Shown in pieces: positions 1-9,834 of a DNA stretch of 64,000 bases. The translations under genes were made by a program, and so were the position numbers. The notes beneath the pieces were generated by a model. It ran no database searches and was not told the DNA's origin. It worked only from the letters and a program-made list of their open reading frames with translations. Every line of letters begins with the position of its first letter. Within the stretch, counting starts at the first letter, position 1. Source of the stretch: Microcaldota archaeon (lineage in GTDB: Archaea > Micrarchaeota > Micrarchaeia > Micrarchaeales > CABMGC01); NCBI GenBank assembly GCA_028866785.1, contig JAGWHN010000003.1:3530-67529 (forward strand), written 5' to 3'.

Positions 1-2
1 AC

Positions 3-1487
3 TATATTGTGAACGGAATTGAGCACGGAGCCCTTGACCTTGCAAACAAGTACAATACGATAAAGTCGTACATGATCTCAAGCGTCCCGATAACATCCTT
101 TTTCCTGCCAAGCCCTTTCAACGACTTCTTCAGCTCGATAAGCAAGTCATATTACGCACTTTACATCGACAATCCGACCGAGAGGGTCGCATACATCGGG
201 TACGTGGTGCTGTTCCTTGCATACTTCGGATTTAGGCACGACAAAAAGAACAAGTATCTCACAACCTCCTTCTGGATAATCAGCGCACTCTTTTTCATGT
301 ACCTTGCAATGGGCCCCTACATCCAGACCTGGAGATACAGTGGATTTGGGCTCTCATATTTCCCCGGAATATATCTTGTTTACTCGCTAATCCCGATATT
401 CAACCTTGTAAGGGAGCCAGGCAGATTTGACCTGATAGTTACGCTTTCACTTGCAATCCTGGCCGCAATCGGCACAAAGGCTCTGCTAGAAACCTATAAG
501 CAAAAATACAAGACAAAGAACTTTGCGCTCTACGCAACTGCGCTCATCGCCCTCTTAATACTGGTTGAGTACAACGGGATTCCAGTAAGCAGCTCATTTA
601 TCCATTCCTATTTCATACACCTAAATATCTCAAACGGTTTTAGCCTGCTCTCAAACATCCCTTCCAACTCGACTGTGATGATTCTTCCAACTATACAAAA
701 TATCGGGGACGATCCAACAGTATTCCATCCGCAGGTCTACTCCGGAATGGCGATGTACTTCCAGACCGTCTTCGACAAGCAGATGCTGGGCGGTTATACC
801 TCAAGAGTCAATGATACCCAGCAGCTGCCGCTCTTCCAAATCCCAATTTCCGTATACGGCAGCTTCCTGCAACGTGGGCTTAACTTCCAATACGCATCGC
901 CGGTTTCCGAAAACTACACCAACGTAACCATGTACTTCCTTGGCCGCTACAATATCAGCTATGTCCCTGTGATCAAGCGCGCGTACAACGCCTCAAACTT
1001 CACTGTTCTCACTACCTCACTGCAATCAATGTTCGGTGCGCCATACTACAGCGACAATCAGACAATGATATTCTATACCCCAAATGCGGTCTCAAAAAGC
1101 TACCTAAAATCAGTCGTGGCATATCCGTCGTACGGGATCTGGTCTCCTGGTTGCGTTGTGAAAATAAGCTGCACGAATCTGCTCAACACATTCTGGTATG
1201 GGACCAATGTACGGCAGATCACCGTTTACGTGCCGCCAAATATGACTCATTTATCCATGAACTTCTCTGCTGTCGCGTACAACTCCAGCTTCACCCTCTC
1301 GGTTCTGGTAAACTCAGGACCTGCTTACAACTACAGCCTGCAAAATAGGGTTCCGATAGTGCCTAATCTTTCGCTCAACCTAAGCCCTGGGCTAAATCAA
1401 ATTCTATTCTACTCTCTACCTGGGCAGGCTTCAAGCAATTACACCTACAACTTCGGGATAAGAGACATAAAATTCGTCCAAAGATAA
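3..1487 (+). CDS. Polytopic membrane protein with large extracytoplasmic C-terminal domain, 5'-truncated by the window edge
   Basis: The reading frame is open to the left edge, so the GTG at 9 is probably an internal codon. The visible ~490 residues hold about four membrane segments (near 61-75, 88-101, 142-160 and 172-187 counted from that GTG), then roughly 300 residues with many N-x-S/T sites and beta-rich character, likely outside the cell. A 'VREPGRF' motif before the third helix resembles the loop found in YfhO/GT-C-like polytopic proteins. This suggests a membrane glycosyltransferase-like or surface-glycan protein, but the diagnostic N-terminus is missing. The family assignment is tentative; that it is a membrane protein is clear. 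Confidence 0.7.
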   Translation, partial: YIVNGIEHGALDLANKYNTIKSYMISSVPITSFFLPSPFNDFFSSISKSYYALYIDNPTERVAYIGYVVLFLAYFGFRHDKKNKYLTTSFWIISALFFMYLAMGPYIQTWRYSGFGLSYFPGIYLVYSLIPIFNLVREPGRFDLIVTLSLAILAAIGTKALLETYKQKYKTKNFALYATALIALLILVEYNGIPVSSSFIHSYFIHLNISNGFSLLSNIPSNSTVMILPTIQNIGDDPTVFHPQVYSGMAMYFQTVFDKQMLGGYTSRVNDTQQLPLFQIPISVYGSFLQRGLNFQYASPVSENYTNVTMYFLGRYNISYVPVIKRAYNASNFTVLTTSLQSMFGAPYYSDNQTMIFYTPNAVSKSYLKSVVAYPSYGIWSPGCVVKISCTNLLNTFWYGTNVRQITVYVPPNMTHLSMNFSAVAYNSSFTLSVLVNSGPAYNYSLQNRVPIVPNLSLNLSPGLNQILFYSLPGQASSNYTYNFGIRDIKFVQR

Positions 1488-1512
1488 ATTCGGCTGTTAA
1501 AGGGCAGGAATT

Positions 1513-2208
1513 CTACTCCTTTGTTTCCGACTTCTTCTCCCTTACGTAGTCCTCTTTTATCTCGACCTTCTCTATGTGGTCCATGTCCCTTAGAAGGGCA
1601 TTGACAAAGCTGGACTTGTTTACGAAGTACTCGGAGTTCTTGTCCGTCTCGCTTCCGATTTCAACGATTGCGTTCTTCCCCTCAACCTTTGCAACCTTTG
1701 GCTTGAGCGCAAATGACTCCGCAAGCTCCTTTACCTTCTCATCGTCCTTCTCTATCTTTGAGACAACCTTGACTTCGTAGATGATCTTCTCTCCTGCAAG
1801 AGGGTGATTTGCATCGACCATTACTCTTCCCGAGTTGACGCTCTTGATTGTAGCGACAGTTCCATCAAGGTCTAGCTGCATTCCAACGTAAGGCTCCATG
1901 TTCCTTGCCCTGAAGTCAGAGATTGGCATGACTCTAACCAGCTGCGAATCCCTCTCCCCAAATGCGTTGATCGGCTCTATCTCCACCTTCTTTTGGACGT
2001 TCATCTCCATCTTCTTTAGCTCGTCCGCGAGCCCCTTGATGATGTTGCTCTTTCCGACAACGACCAGCTGAGGGCCGTACTTGTTGTTCTCATAGTAAAC
2101 GCCATTATCCTTTGCGCTCTTCTCATCGGTAGTGTAGACTACGTGGTTGTCTGCTGCCCTCCAGGCCGTGTATTCGATCTTTACAAAATCTCCGTCTTTA
2201 AAGCTCAT
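1513..2208 (-). CDS. FKBP-type peptidyl-prolyl cis-trans isomerase, long archaeal/SlyD-like form
   Basis: Catalyses cis-trans isomerisation of peptidyl-proline bonds and acts as a folding chaperone in the cytoplasm. The 231-residue protein opens with 'DGDFVKIEYTAW', the first FKBP strand. It continues through 'VVVGKSNIIKGLADELKKM' and 'NAFGERD', and has the SlyD-type flap 'DANHPLAGE' that borders the chaperone insert. About 80 further C-terminal residues, as in long archaeal FKBPs, end in a charged tail. No signal peptide is visible. It is transcribed alone, leftward, from an AT-rich promoter and converges with the upstream membrane protein. Confidence 0.93.
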   Translation of the reverse strand: MSFKDGDFVKIEYTAWRAADNHVVYTTDEKSAKDNGVYYENNKYGPQLVVVGKSNIIKGLADELKKMEMNVQKKVEIEPINAFGERDSQLVRVMPISDFRARNMEPYVGMQLDLDGTVATIKSVNSGRVMVDANHPLAGEKIIYEVKVVSKIEKDDEKVKELAESFALKPKVAKVEGKNAIVEIGSETDKNSEYFVNKSSFVNALLRDMDHIEKVEIKEDYVREKKSETKE

Positions 2209-2240
2209 GGTATCACAATTATTACTCTATTCTTATGTAA

Positions 2241-2262
2241 GGTATATAATTTATATTTAAGC
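2241..2262 (-). promoter_or_regulatory. TATA-type promoter for the FKBP gene
   Basis: An uninterrupted A/T run on the minus strand, TTAAATATAA followed by ATTATATA, lies about 35-50 bases upstream of the FKBP start codon. It is the only AT-rich box in the gap between two divergent genes. The role is inferred from position and composition. Confidence 0.5.
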
Positions 2263-2319
2263 TAGCAATCTTAATCTGGCAATTCCTACCTACAGGAGTG
2301 CCAAATCAATCGTGATCAA

Positions 2320-2943
2320 ATGGACAGGAAAGAGATAATACGCATACTCCTTACAATCTTCGTGGCGGTGATATTTGTCGCTTCATACGCTTCCTTTGGG
2401 TCTACCGGCTCAATGACCACCACGACGACCACAAGCATAGCCCCCCAGACCGTATACGGCTCTGGAAACGTGAACGGGACAGTGGTGGGGTACGGCACCT
2501 TGATGACCGTGTTCATAAACTGCAATAATCAGTCTGTGAGGAATCTAACAAATAACAATGTTTCAAACACCCTTTCCGCCCTTGAAAATAACAACACGAT
2601 AAACAACTTCTTTGCACCGAACCAGAGCGCATACACCATCTATCTAAACCAGCTCAATTCCTACGAGCTTGCAAACCTGATCAGCTCAAAGGCGGCCAGC
2701 AACCAATCAAGGGCTTGCCTTTCCTTCAAGGGGCAAACGCAGCTGCTGCTGCCTCCAACCGCATCACTTTACGTCTCAAGCCAGAAAGTCACAATACCTC
2801 TGCCTGCAAATCTGAGAAATTATGTGCTCAACGTCAAGATTCTTCCAATAAATTCACTGGTTAACCTAAGGGTCTCAACGCTTCTTACCTACAACGGGAC
2901 GGTCTTTGGCAACATGAGCATCTCTTATCTTGGTGGTAGTTGA
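2320..2943 (+). CDS. Membrane-anchored extracytoplasmic protein of unknown function
   Basis: I do not recognise a family. The 207 residues start with a short charged tail (MDRKEI) and one hydrophobic helix (about 6-25). A Thr-rich stretch ('TTTTTT') follows, then an Asn/Ser/Thr-rich domain of about 160 residues with many N-x-S/T sites. That layout fits an N-terminally anchored, glycosylated exported protein. The TGATC just before the ATG matches the archaeal 3'-16S anti-Shine-Dalgarno and supports this start. Its TGA stop overlaps the gltX ATG by one base, so the two are probably translationally coupled, although the products seem unrelated. Confidence 0.75.
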   Translation: MDRKEIIRILLTIFVAVIFVASYASFGSTGSMTTTTTTSIAPQTVYGSGNVNGTVVGYGTLMTVFINCNNQSVRNLTNNNVSNTLSALENNNTINNFFAPNQSAYTIYLNQLNSYELANLISSKAASNQSRACLSFKGQTQLLLPPTASLYVSSQKVTIPLPANLRNYVLNVKILPINSLVNLRVSTLLTYNGTVFGNMSISYLGGS

Positions 2944-4649
2944 TGTTCGACAAAGCCGTACTTGACGCAATAAGAAAACATGCGGTTAAGAACGCGCTTG
3001 ACTATGGAAAGGCAAACGAGAAGACCGTGCTTGGCAGAATCCTCTCCGAGTTTCCGGAAACCAAAAAGCAGATTTCAGATTTGAATCGCCAGATTAATGA
3101 GATTGTCTCAAGTGTCAACTCGCTTTCCAAGGAGCAAATCCAAGCCGAGTCCGTGCTGCATGCGGATGAATTTGCCAAGGCGGAGGCGATCAAGGCGAAG
3201 GAGTCCGTCCCGAAGTTCATTCTTGACGGTGCAGTTGAGGGAAAGTTCTTTGCAAGGTTCTCGCCAGAGCCAAACGGGTATCCCCACATCGGGCATGCGA
3301 AGATCGCATTCATGGAAAGGGAGTTCACGGACATTTACAGGGGGAACCTCGCGCTTTATTTTGACGATACAAACCCGGAGGCCGAAAAGCAGGAGTACGT
3401 TGACGCAATAAGGTCTGACCTGTCATGGCTTGGGATAAAGTTTGATAGGGAATACTATTCAAGCGACCACATCCCTCAGGTGTATGCAAACGCCGAGAAG
3501 CTAATTTCACAAGGTGACGCTTACGCATGCAGCTGTCCTGCGGAAACAATGAGCGAGAACAGGGAAAAGGGGATAGAGTGCGCCCATCGCTCCAGTGCGG
3601 TAAATGTCAATCTTGATCTTTGGAAAAAGATGATAAACAAGGAGTTCGGGGAGAACCAGATTGCAATAAGGCTCAAGGGAGACATGAAATCGCTAAACAC
3701 CGTCATGCGCGATCCCGTGCTTTTGAGGATCAAGGTCCATCCGCACTACAGGCAGGGCACAAAATACGCTGTCTGGCCAACTTACGATTTCAACACGCCT
3801 ATCGTTGATTCTATCGAGGGAATAACCGATGCGATGAGGAGCAAGGAGTACGAGCTGCGGGATGAGCTCTACGCAAAGATACTCGACCTTCTCGGGCTGC
3901 GAAAGCCAAGGATCCACAGCATAGCTAGGCTTGAGATAAAGGACGGACTCACCTCCAAGAGAAAGGTGAAGGAGCTGATCGAGCAGGGCCTGCTTATGGG
4001 CTATGACGACCCACGGCTGGTTACTGTCGCATCGCTCAGGAGAAGGGGGATTGTTCCAGAGGCGATAAAGAAATTCGTGCTGAGATTCGGGATGAGCAAG
4101 ACAAACAGCGAGGTGGACATAAGCATGCTGCTTGACGAGAACAGAAAGATTATCGATAAGAGCTCAAAGAGGCTCTTCTTTGTCCAAAATCCGCGCAAAA
4201 TCACAATAGAGGGGGCACCCATGCAGGATGTGAAGATCAGGCTGCTTGATGGCTCCGCAGAGTTCAGGGAGTACAAGGCAGCAAATGTCGTCTATATTTC
4301 GGACAAAGATGCGAAATTGCTCAAGGCAGGCGACAAGATAAGGTTTAAAGACTTGTTTATTGTAGAGATAGTCAACTCACAGGGCGACACCTGCAAGTTC
4401 ATTGGCGGCGACCAAAAGACAGACAGAACAGTCCAATGGGTAAGCGAGGGTAATTACATAGATGCAAAATTGCTGATTCCGGGCAGATTGCTTGTGGATG
4501 GTGAATTCAACAAGGAGAGCCTAGAGCATGTCTCTGGCTTCATCGAAAGCTATGCAAGCAAATTAAATCAGGGCGAAATTGTGCAGCTCGAGAGAGTTGG
4601 CTTCTTCAGGCTAGATAGCAAGCAGGATATGACGTTCATTGGATCTTAA
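2943..4649 (+). CDS. gltX: Glutamyl-tRNA synthetase, archaeal type
   Basis: Class I aminoacyl-tRNA synthetase that charges tRNA with glutamate. The 568-residue protein has an N-terminal helical region, then 'FARFSPEPNGYPHIGHAK' carrying the HIGH signature, and 'DDTNPE'. The second ATP-binding motif has the archaeal/eukaryotic form 'LTSKRK' in place of KMSKS. The C-terminal half is the beta-barrel anticodon-binding region of the archaeal/GlnRS-like group. I place the start at ATG 2943; a TTG directly before it is also in frame. With gatD and gatE in this window, Gln-tRNA is probably made by amidation, which would need this enzyme to charge tRNA-Gln as well; that substrate breadth is inferred. 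Confidence 0.97.
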   Translation: MFDKAVLDAIRKHAVKNALDYGKANEKTVLGRILSEFPETKKQISDLNRQINEIVSSVNSLSKEQIQAESVLHADEFAKAEAIKAKESVPKFILDGAVEGKFFARFSPEPNGYPHIGHAKIAFMEREFTDIYRGNLALYFDDTNPEAEKQEYVDAIRSDLSWLGIKFDREYYSSDHIPQVYANAEKLISQGDAYACSCPAETMSENREKGIECAHRSSAVNVNLDLWKKMINKEFGENQIAIRLKGDMKSLNTVMRDPVLLRIKVHPHYRQGTKYAVWPTYDFNTPIVDSIEGITDAMRSKEYELRDELYAKILDLLGLRKPRIHSIARLEIKDGLTSKRKVKELIEQGLLMGYDDPRLVTVASLRRRGIVPEAIKKFVLRFGMSKTNSEVDISMLLDENRKIIDKSSKRLFFVQNPRKITIEGAPMQDVKIRLLDGSAEFREYKAANVVYISDKDAKLLKAGDKIRFKDLFIVEIVNSQGDTCKFIGGDQKTDRTVQWVSEGNYIDAKLLIPGRLLVDGEFNKESLEHVSGFIESYASKLNQGEIVQLERVGFFRLDSKQDMTFIGS

Positions 4650-4659
4650 AGGCGACAAA

Positions 4660-5361
4660 ATGGTAATACTAAATGCACCGGAGGAAAAACCCGTAAAGGA
4701 GAGACAGATAATTCTAAAGGACACTCAAAGACCGGCCCCTAGCCGCAGCGTCTCAAACCTTGAGAACATTTCGCTTAGAAATGTGGTCCAGGAGAGCTGG
4801 AGGGCAAAGGTGAAGCACGACAAACACATGCTGGATCTAATTGACGATCATGCATCAAACATGCAAAAGCTCCTAGGGAACGCAGAGTACGAGATATTCT
4901 GCATACATAACCTGATTGCAAACACAAAGAACATGAGCAAGTCGGAGGTGAAGAGCTACATAAAGACAATTGAGGGGCTCGCATACTTCTACAACTCAAA
5001 GCTCGGGCTTGACCTAACTTCCGCCCTGCTCACCGGACTAACATTCAAGGCAAAGAATCTCGATTCGCTCGGAAGATACTACAAGCTCATGATCAATGAG
5101 ATTGACTCAAAGATAAAAAAATACGAGAAGAAGGCATCAAAGGAAAACACGAAGCTCGACAACCTCGCTCTTGACCTTAGATATAGCGAGTCAGGAATAA
5201 TCAACAGGCTCTTTAGGCGCGGAAAGGCGCAGCAGCTCAAGACTCGCATAAGCATGAAAAGGAGAAAGCTTGACCGCTACAACACCGCGATAACAAGGAA
5301 CAGGAAGGTCATGGAGTCAGTCCACAGGATGATCAAGGGATCTGCCCCTACTGTCTCCTGA
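4660..5361 (+). CDS. Uncharacterised coiled-coil-rich cytoplasmic protein
   Basis: Not a recognised family. The 233-residue product has no membrane segment or signal peptide and is strongly basic in its last third ('RRGKAQQLKTRISMKRRKL'). Long helical stretches with heptad-like spacing suggest coiled coils. I chose ATG 4660, preceded by GGCGA, over an in-frame TTG at 4639 that would overlap gltX. It lies 10 bases behind gltX, so it is likely cotranscribed, and it converges with uvrC. Basic charge and coiled coils could fit nucleic-acid or scaffold binding, but this is speculation. Confidence 0.7.
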   Translation: MVILNAPEEKPVKERQIILKDTQRPAPSRSVSNLENISLRNVVQESWRAKVKHDKHMLDLIDDHASNMQKLLGNAEYEIFCIHNLIANTKNMSKSEVKSYIKTIEGLAYFYNSKLGLDLTSALLTGLTFKAKNLDSLGRYYKLMINEIDSKIKKYEKKASKENTKLDNLALDLRYSESGIINRLFRRGKAQQLKTRISMKRRKLDRYNTAITRNRKVMESVHRMIKGSAPTVS

Positions 5362-5364
5362 TCT

Positions 5365-6972
5365 TTATTCGCTCTCCTTGAACTGCTCTCGCATCTTCAT
5401 CTGCCTGCGCTTTCTGTTGTAGCCCAGCGAGAAGTTGTGGGTTGCGTCCCTAATCTTCCTGATAAGCAGCATCATCTTGCTGTTGTTGTCAAATCTTCTC
5501 GGGAACATCTCATCTGGCAGGTAGATCTCCTCCCTCTTTTTGGCAAGCCCGATTATTGGAATCGCAAGCCCTAGCGAGCTAAGCGAATCGGTTGCGGACT
5601 TTAGCTGCTCAGCTCCTCCGTCAATTAGGATCAGATCCGGCATCTTTGCCCCCTCATCCAAGAGCCGCTTGTATCTCCTTAGCACAACTTCCCTCATGCT
5701 GGCAAAGTCGTCCGCGCTCTTCACCGTTTTCATCCTGAATTTCCTGTATCCGCTCCTGTCTGGCTTTGCGTTGACGAACCTCACCATTCCAGATACTATA
5801 TGCTCATCCCCTGTATTTGAGATGTCAAACGACTCTATAACAAGCGGGAGGACCGGGAGGTTTAATGCATTTTGCAGGTCGGTTAGCGCGCTGTCGTGCT
5901 CCATGTTGACCTCGATGTTCTTGTTTGCAAGCTCGATAAGCGCGCGCTTCTCTCCCTTCATTGGAACAGTGATGCTGACAGGCGCCCCCCTTGATTGCTC
6001 AAAGTATTTCTCAAGCGCCTGCTTCTCTCCGTCATCGCTCCAGTATGTCTCGCTAAGTATTATCTCACGCGGAATCTGGTTCGACGAGTAAAAGGCCCTT
6101 AAGAACTCCTGCTCAAAGTTCTCTTGGTATTCAATCTCAAAGTCCTTCTTTCCAAGAAGCACTCCCCTTCTGATCCCCATCTGGACCACAATCACCTTAT
6201 CTGCAACTTTCTTGAACGCCACCACGTCCTGGTCAAAGTTCCTCTCATGGTCCACTATCTGCTTCTTGCTTAGGAGATTTATGCTGTCCAGCTGGTTTCT
6301 CCTCTCAAGCGCTGTCTCATATCTTTTTTCATCAGACGCCTCATGCATCTGTTTTGTGAGCGTCTCGACCGTCTGTTTGCTATCCCCCTTCAGAAACACC
6401 TTTGCGTTCTCAACCTGCTTTCGATACCTCTCCTGCGTCACCTTCCCTATGCAAGGGGCGGTGCATATCCCTATGTGGTAATTGAGGCATGCCCTGCTTG
6501 GAAGTGTCGTGCAGGTTCGCAGCTTGAAGATGCTCACCACCAGCTTTTGCAATTCCCTCCTTCTCGTTCCGTCGGTGTATGGCCCGAATGAGTCAATCTT
6601 CGGCCCCGTCTTCCTGCTGCTTAAGATTCTTGGGAATTTGTCCTTTGTGAGAGCTATGTACGCAAAAGTCTTGGAGTCCTTGAGGTTTATGTTGTACTTC
6701 GGAGTGTGCTGCTTGATCAGCTTGTTTTCAAGGAGCAGGGCCTCCACCTCGCTTCTGACAACTATCCAGTCAATCTTCCTTATCTTTGTGACAAGCTGCC
6801 TTGTCTTTATCGCAAGCCGATCCGGATTTGAGAAGTAGTTGCTAACTCTGTTTCTAAGGTTCTTCGCCTTGCCGCAGTAGAGTATTGTGCCTTCATCGTC
6901 CTTGAAAAGATACACTCCTGGATTGGTCGGTACCGACTGACCATCAAAATCAGATCTTTTTTTGATATCCAT
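5365..6972 (-). CDS. uvrC: UvrABC excinuclease subunit C, short form lacking the C-terminal HhH pair
   Basis: Makes both incisions around bulky DNA lesions after UvrB loads. The N-terminus has the GIY-YIG nuclease fold ('GVYLFKD' ... 'ILYCGKAKNLRNRV'). Next comes a four-cysteine cluster ('RTC', 'RAC', 'GIC', 'APC') matching the Fe-S site of known UvrC proteins. A UVR segment for UvrB contact and the RNase-H-like 3'-side... 5'-incision domain ('LILIDGGAEQL', 'RDATHNFSLGYNRKRR') follow. The 535-residue product stops about 15 residues after that motif, where bacterial UvrC continues into a helix-hairpin-helix pair. ATG 6972 is 12 bases behind uvrA; an in-frame GTG precedes it. Last gene of uvrBAC. 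Confidence 0.96.
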   Translation of the reverse strand: MDIKKRSDFDGQSVPTNPGVYLFKDDEGTILYCGKAKNLRNRVSNYFSNPDRLAIKTRQLVTKIRKIDWIVVRSEVEALLLENKLIKQHTPKYNINLKDSKTFAYIALTKDKFPRILSSRKTGPKIDSFGPYTDGTRRRELQKLVVSIFKLRTCTTLPSRACLNYHIGICTAPCIGKVTQERYRKQVENAKVFLKGDSKQTVETLTKQMHEASDEKRYETALERRNQLDSINLLSKKQIVDHERNFDQDVVAFKKVADKVIVVQMGIRRGVLLGKKDFEIEYQENFEQEFLRAFYSSNQIPREIILSETYWSDDGEKQALEKYFEQSRGAPVSITVPMKGEKRALIELANKNIEVNMEHDSALTDLQNALNLPVLPLVIESFDISNTGDEHIVSGMVRFVNAKPDRSGYRKFRMKTVKSADDFASMREVVLRRYKRLLDEGAKMPDLILIDGGAEQLKSATDSLSSLGLAIPIIGLAKKREEIYLPDEMFPRRFDNNSKMMLLIRKIRDATHNFSLGYNRKRRQMKMREQFKESE

Positions 6973-6984
6973 CACGATGCTTAC

Positions 6985-9834
6985 CTACTTGAGCGCCGCC
7001 TTCAGGAACTTTCCCGTGTATGATCCCTTCGCCTCCGCTATCTCCTCCGGGGTTCCGACCGCTATTATCTTTCCTCCCGCAGCCCCTCCTTCAGGTCCAA
7101 GATCCACAATATAATCGCAACTCTTCACTACATCAAGGTTGTGTTCAATCACAAATACCGTGTTTCCCTTAGCGACAAGGTTGTTTAGGACCCCGATTAG
7201 CCTCTTTGTGTCGTCAAAGTGGAGCCCCGTTGTCGGTTCGTCAAGCATGTAGACCACGTGCCCCTGCTTGTTCTTGCTCAGCTCCCTTGCAATCTTGATC
7301 CTCTGACTCTCGCCTCCGGAGAGCGTTGTGGCGCTCTGCCCCATCTTGATGTAGCCCAGGCCCACATCAACCAGCGTCTTTAATTTTCTTGCAAGCGGTG
7401 GAAGATTCTCAAAGAAGGTGTACGCTTCGCTCACCTCCATGTTGAGCACCTCTGAGATGTTCTTTCCCTTGTAGAGTATTCCAAGCGTCTCCTTATTGTA
7501 CCTCTTTCCGTGGCACTCGCTGCACTCCACATAAACGTCGGGCAGGAAGTTCATCTCAATCTTGAGAACCCCATCACCCTCGCACGTTTCGCATCTTCCG
7601 CCTTTCACGTTGAATGAGAATCTTCCCTCCTGGTATCCTCTCACCTGCGCGTCCCTAGTGGATGCAAAGAGTTTTCTTATCTCGTCAAAGAGCTTTGTGT
7701 AGGTTGCGGGATTGCTTCGTGGCGTCCTGCCGATTGGGTCTTGGTCTATGATAATCACATTTTGAACAATTTTCGGAACTAAGAACTCCTTGTAGGTCCC
7801 GATCTTGTCCGTCTGCTCCCCGAACCGTTTCTTTAGAAGCGGCATTACCGTCTGGTTCATCAGGGTGCTCTTTCCAGAGCCAGATACCCCTGTTATTCCG
7901 CAAAGGACGCCCAGCGGAAGCACGGCTGTGACATTCTTCAGGTTGTTCTCATTCGCCCCGACGATCTTTATCACATCAACTGCCTGCCTTCTCTTTTTTG
8001 GCGTTTCAATCTGCAGTTCACCGGAGAGGTACTTTCCAGTCAGGCTGCTCTTGTTTGCCATAACTTCCTTTGGCGTTCCCTGCGCTGTGATATGCCCCCC
8101 GTGGACTCCTGCTCCTGGCCCGATGTCCACAATGTAATCTGCGGCAAGTATTGTGTCAAGGTCGTGTTCCACAACGATAAGCGTGTTTCCTATGTCCCTT
8201 AGCCTTTGTAGCGTGTGGATCAGCTTCTCGTTGTCCCTTTGGTGCAGCCCGATGCTTGGCTCGTCAAGTATGTAGAGCACTCCCATAAGGTTGCTTCCAA
8301 TTTGGGTTGCAAGCCTTATTCTCTGTGCCTCACCTCCTGATAGAGTCCTTGCGCTCCTTGAGAGCGAAAGGTATCCGAGTCCCACGTTCTTTAGGAACCC
8401 AAGCCTCTCGTTAATCTCCTTTAGCACCTGCGCAGCAATCGCAAGCTCCTTTTCCGGAAGCTTTGCGGACAAACCTCCGAAGAACTCAACCGAGTCCTCA
8501 ATGCTCATGTCTGTCACATCGATTATGCTCTTTCCCTCAATCTTCACTGCGAGCACCACTGGCTGGAGCCTCTTTCCAAGGCAGGTCTTGCACGGGTCCG
8601 CCTTCATGAACTTCTCGATTTCCTCCTTTCTCCACTCGCTCTTCGTCTCGCGATAGAGCCTCATTGTCTGCGGGATTACTCCTTCAAAGCCCCTGCCTCT
8701 TTTCATTATTCGTCCCCATCCTCCTTCCTCTTCCTGCATGTCTCCATAGAGCAGGACATTGAGCTGCTTTGCGCTCATCTTCTCAATTGGGGTCCAGACA
8801 TCAAATCCATACCGCTTTCCCGCAACTGCAATCTGCTGAGCCCTCCACGCAAGCTCCATCTTACCGTAGATCTCAAGAGCACCTTCCATAATCGACTTTG
8901 TCCTGTCTGGAATTAGCAGCTGTGTTGAAATCTCCGTTATCTCGCCAAGCCCGTGGCAGGCAGGGCAAGCCCCAAATGGGCTGTTAAAGGAGAACATTCG
9001 TGGCTCAAGGCTCTCAAACACAATGTCCGGATGATTAACGCATGCCCCGAAGGTGCTGTAGGAGACCTCGTCCGCGAATCTGTCGAGCTCCTTTTTCTTC
9101 TCCTTTCCAGTTCTGCTTGCAACTACGAGCATCTTTCCCTTTCCCACAAGCAGCGCTTGCTCAACAGCCTCAGCAATTCTAGTTCTTTCCTCTTCATCAA
9201 TCTTCAGTGAGTCGATGACCGCCTCGATCCAGTGCTTCTCGTACCTTGCAAGATGCACCTCATCGCGAACTGACTCGGTCTGATAAATTTTCTGGTCGAT
9301 TCTGACTCTTGTGAATCCCTGCTTTTTTAGGTCCTCAATTACCTGCTCGTGGGTTCCCTTTTGGCCACGCAGTATTGGGGCAAGAAACACAAGCGTATTT
9401 CCCTTCGCGCCCATTATCAGATTGGTGATGTTCTCTGCGCTTTGCGGCTTTATCGAGCTGTTGCACTTTGGGCAATGATGCGTTCCTGCCCTTGCATAGA
9501 GCAGCCTTAGATAATCGTAAATCTCGGTCACAGTACCCACAGTTGACCTTGGGTTCTTGCTTGTTGTCTTCTGCTCGATGCTGATTGCAGGAGAGAGTCC
9601 CTCTATGCTGTCCACATCTGGCTTGTCCATGAGCCCAAGAAACTGTCTTGCATATGCGGATAAGCTCTCAACGTATCTCCTCTGCCCTTCTGCGTAGATT
9701 GTGTCAAACGCAAGCGTAGACTTTCCGGAACCAGAAAGCCCAGTTATCACTATCAGCTTGTTTCGCGGCAGCTCCACATCTATATTCTTCAGGTTGTGCT
9801 GCCTTGCCCCCTTTACAAATATGTTCTCTCTCAT
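6985..9834 (-). CDS. uvrA: UvrABC excinuclease subunit A (damage-sensing ABC ATPase)
   Basis: Dimeric ATPase that recognises helix distortion and loads UvrB. It has two ABC modules. The first Walker A is '[13 protein letters not shown]' near residue 32; the second is '[13 protein letters not shown]' in the C-terminal half. Both ABC signatures are intact ('[12 protein letters not shown]', '[12 protein letters not shown]'), each followed by an acidic Walker B ('LDEPSIGLH', 'LDEPTTGLH'). Zn-binding CxxC pairs are present, including 'CETCEGDG' with 'CSECHG'. At 949 residues it is full length. Its ATG overlaps the uvrB TGA (ATGA), indicating coupled translation. The family is bacterial in origin and was probably acquired by this lineage. 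Confidence 0.98.
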   Translation of the reverse strand: MRENIFVKGARQHNLKNIDVELPRNKLIVITGLSGSGKSTLAFDTIYAEGQRRYVESLSAYARQFLGLMDKPDVDSIEGLSPAISIEQKTTSKNPRSTVGTVTEIYDYLRLLYARAGTHHCPKCNSSIKPQSAENITNLIMGAKGNTLVFLAPILRGQKGTHEQVIEDLKKQGFTRVRIDQKIYQTESVRDEVHLARYEKHWIEAVIDSLKIDEEERTRIAEAVEQALLVGKGKMLVVASRTGKEKKKELDRFADEVSYSTFGACVNHPDIVFESLEPRMFSFNSPFGACPACHGLGEITEISTQLLIPDRTKSIMEGALEIYGKMELAWRAQQIAVAGKRYGFDVWTPIEKMSAKQLNVLLYGDMQEEEGGWGRIMKRGRGFEGVIPQTMRLYRETKSEWRKEEIEKFMKADPCKTCLGKRLQPVVLAVKIEGKSIIDVTDMSIEDSVEFFGGLSAKLPEKELAIAAQVLKEINERLGFLKNVGLGYLSLSRSARTLSGGEAQRIRLATQIGSNLMGVLYILDEPSIGLHQRDNEKLIHTLQRLRDIGNTLIVVEHDLDTILAADYIVDIGPGAGVHGGHITAQGTPKEVMANKSSLTGKYLSGELQIETPKKRRQAVDVIKIVGANENNLKNVTAVLPLGVLCGITGVSGSGKSTLMNQTVMPLLKKRFGEQTDKIGTYKEFLVPKIVQNVIIIDQDPIGRTPRSNPATYTKLFDEIRKLFASTRDAQVRGYQEGRFSFNVKGGRCETCEGDGVLKIEMNFLPDVYVECSECHGKRYNKETLGILYKGKNISEVLNMEVSEAYTFFENLPPLARKLKTLVDVGLGYIKMGQSATTLSGGESQRIKIARELSKNKQGHVVYMLDEPTTGLHFDDTKRLIGVLNNLVAKGNTVFVIEHNLDVVKSCDYIVDLGPEGGAAGGKIIAVGTPEEIAEAKGSYTGKFLKAALK

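Noticed and set aside
5540..6091. A 183-codon rightward frame inside uvrC
   Set aside because: Complement of conserved UvrC sequence; low-complexity Ser/Phe/Leu translation.
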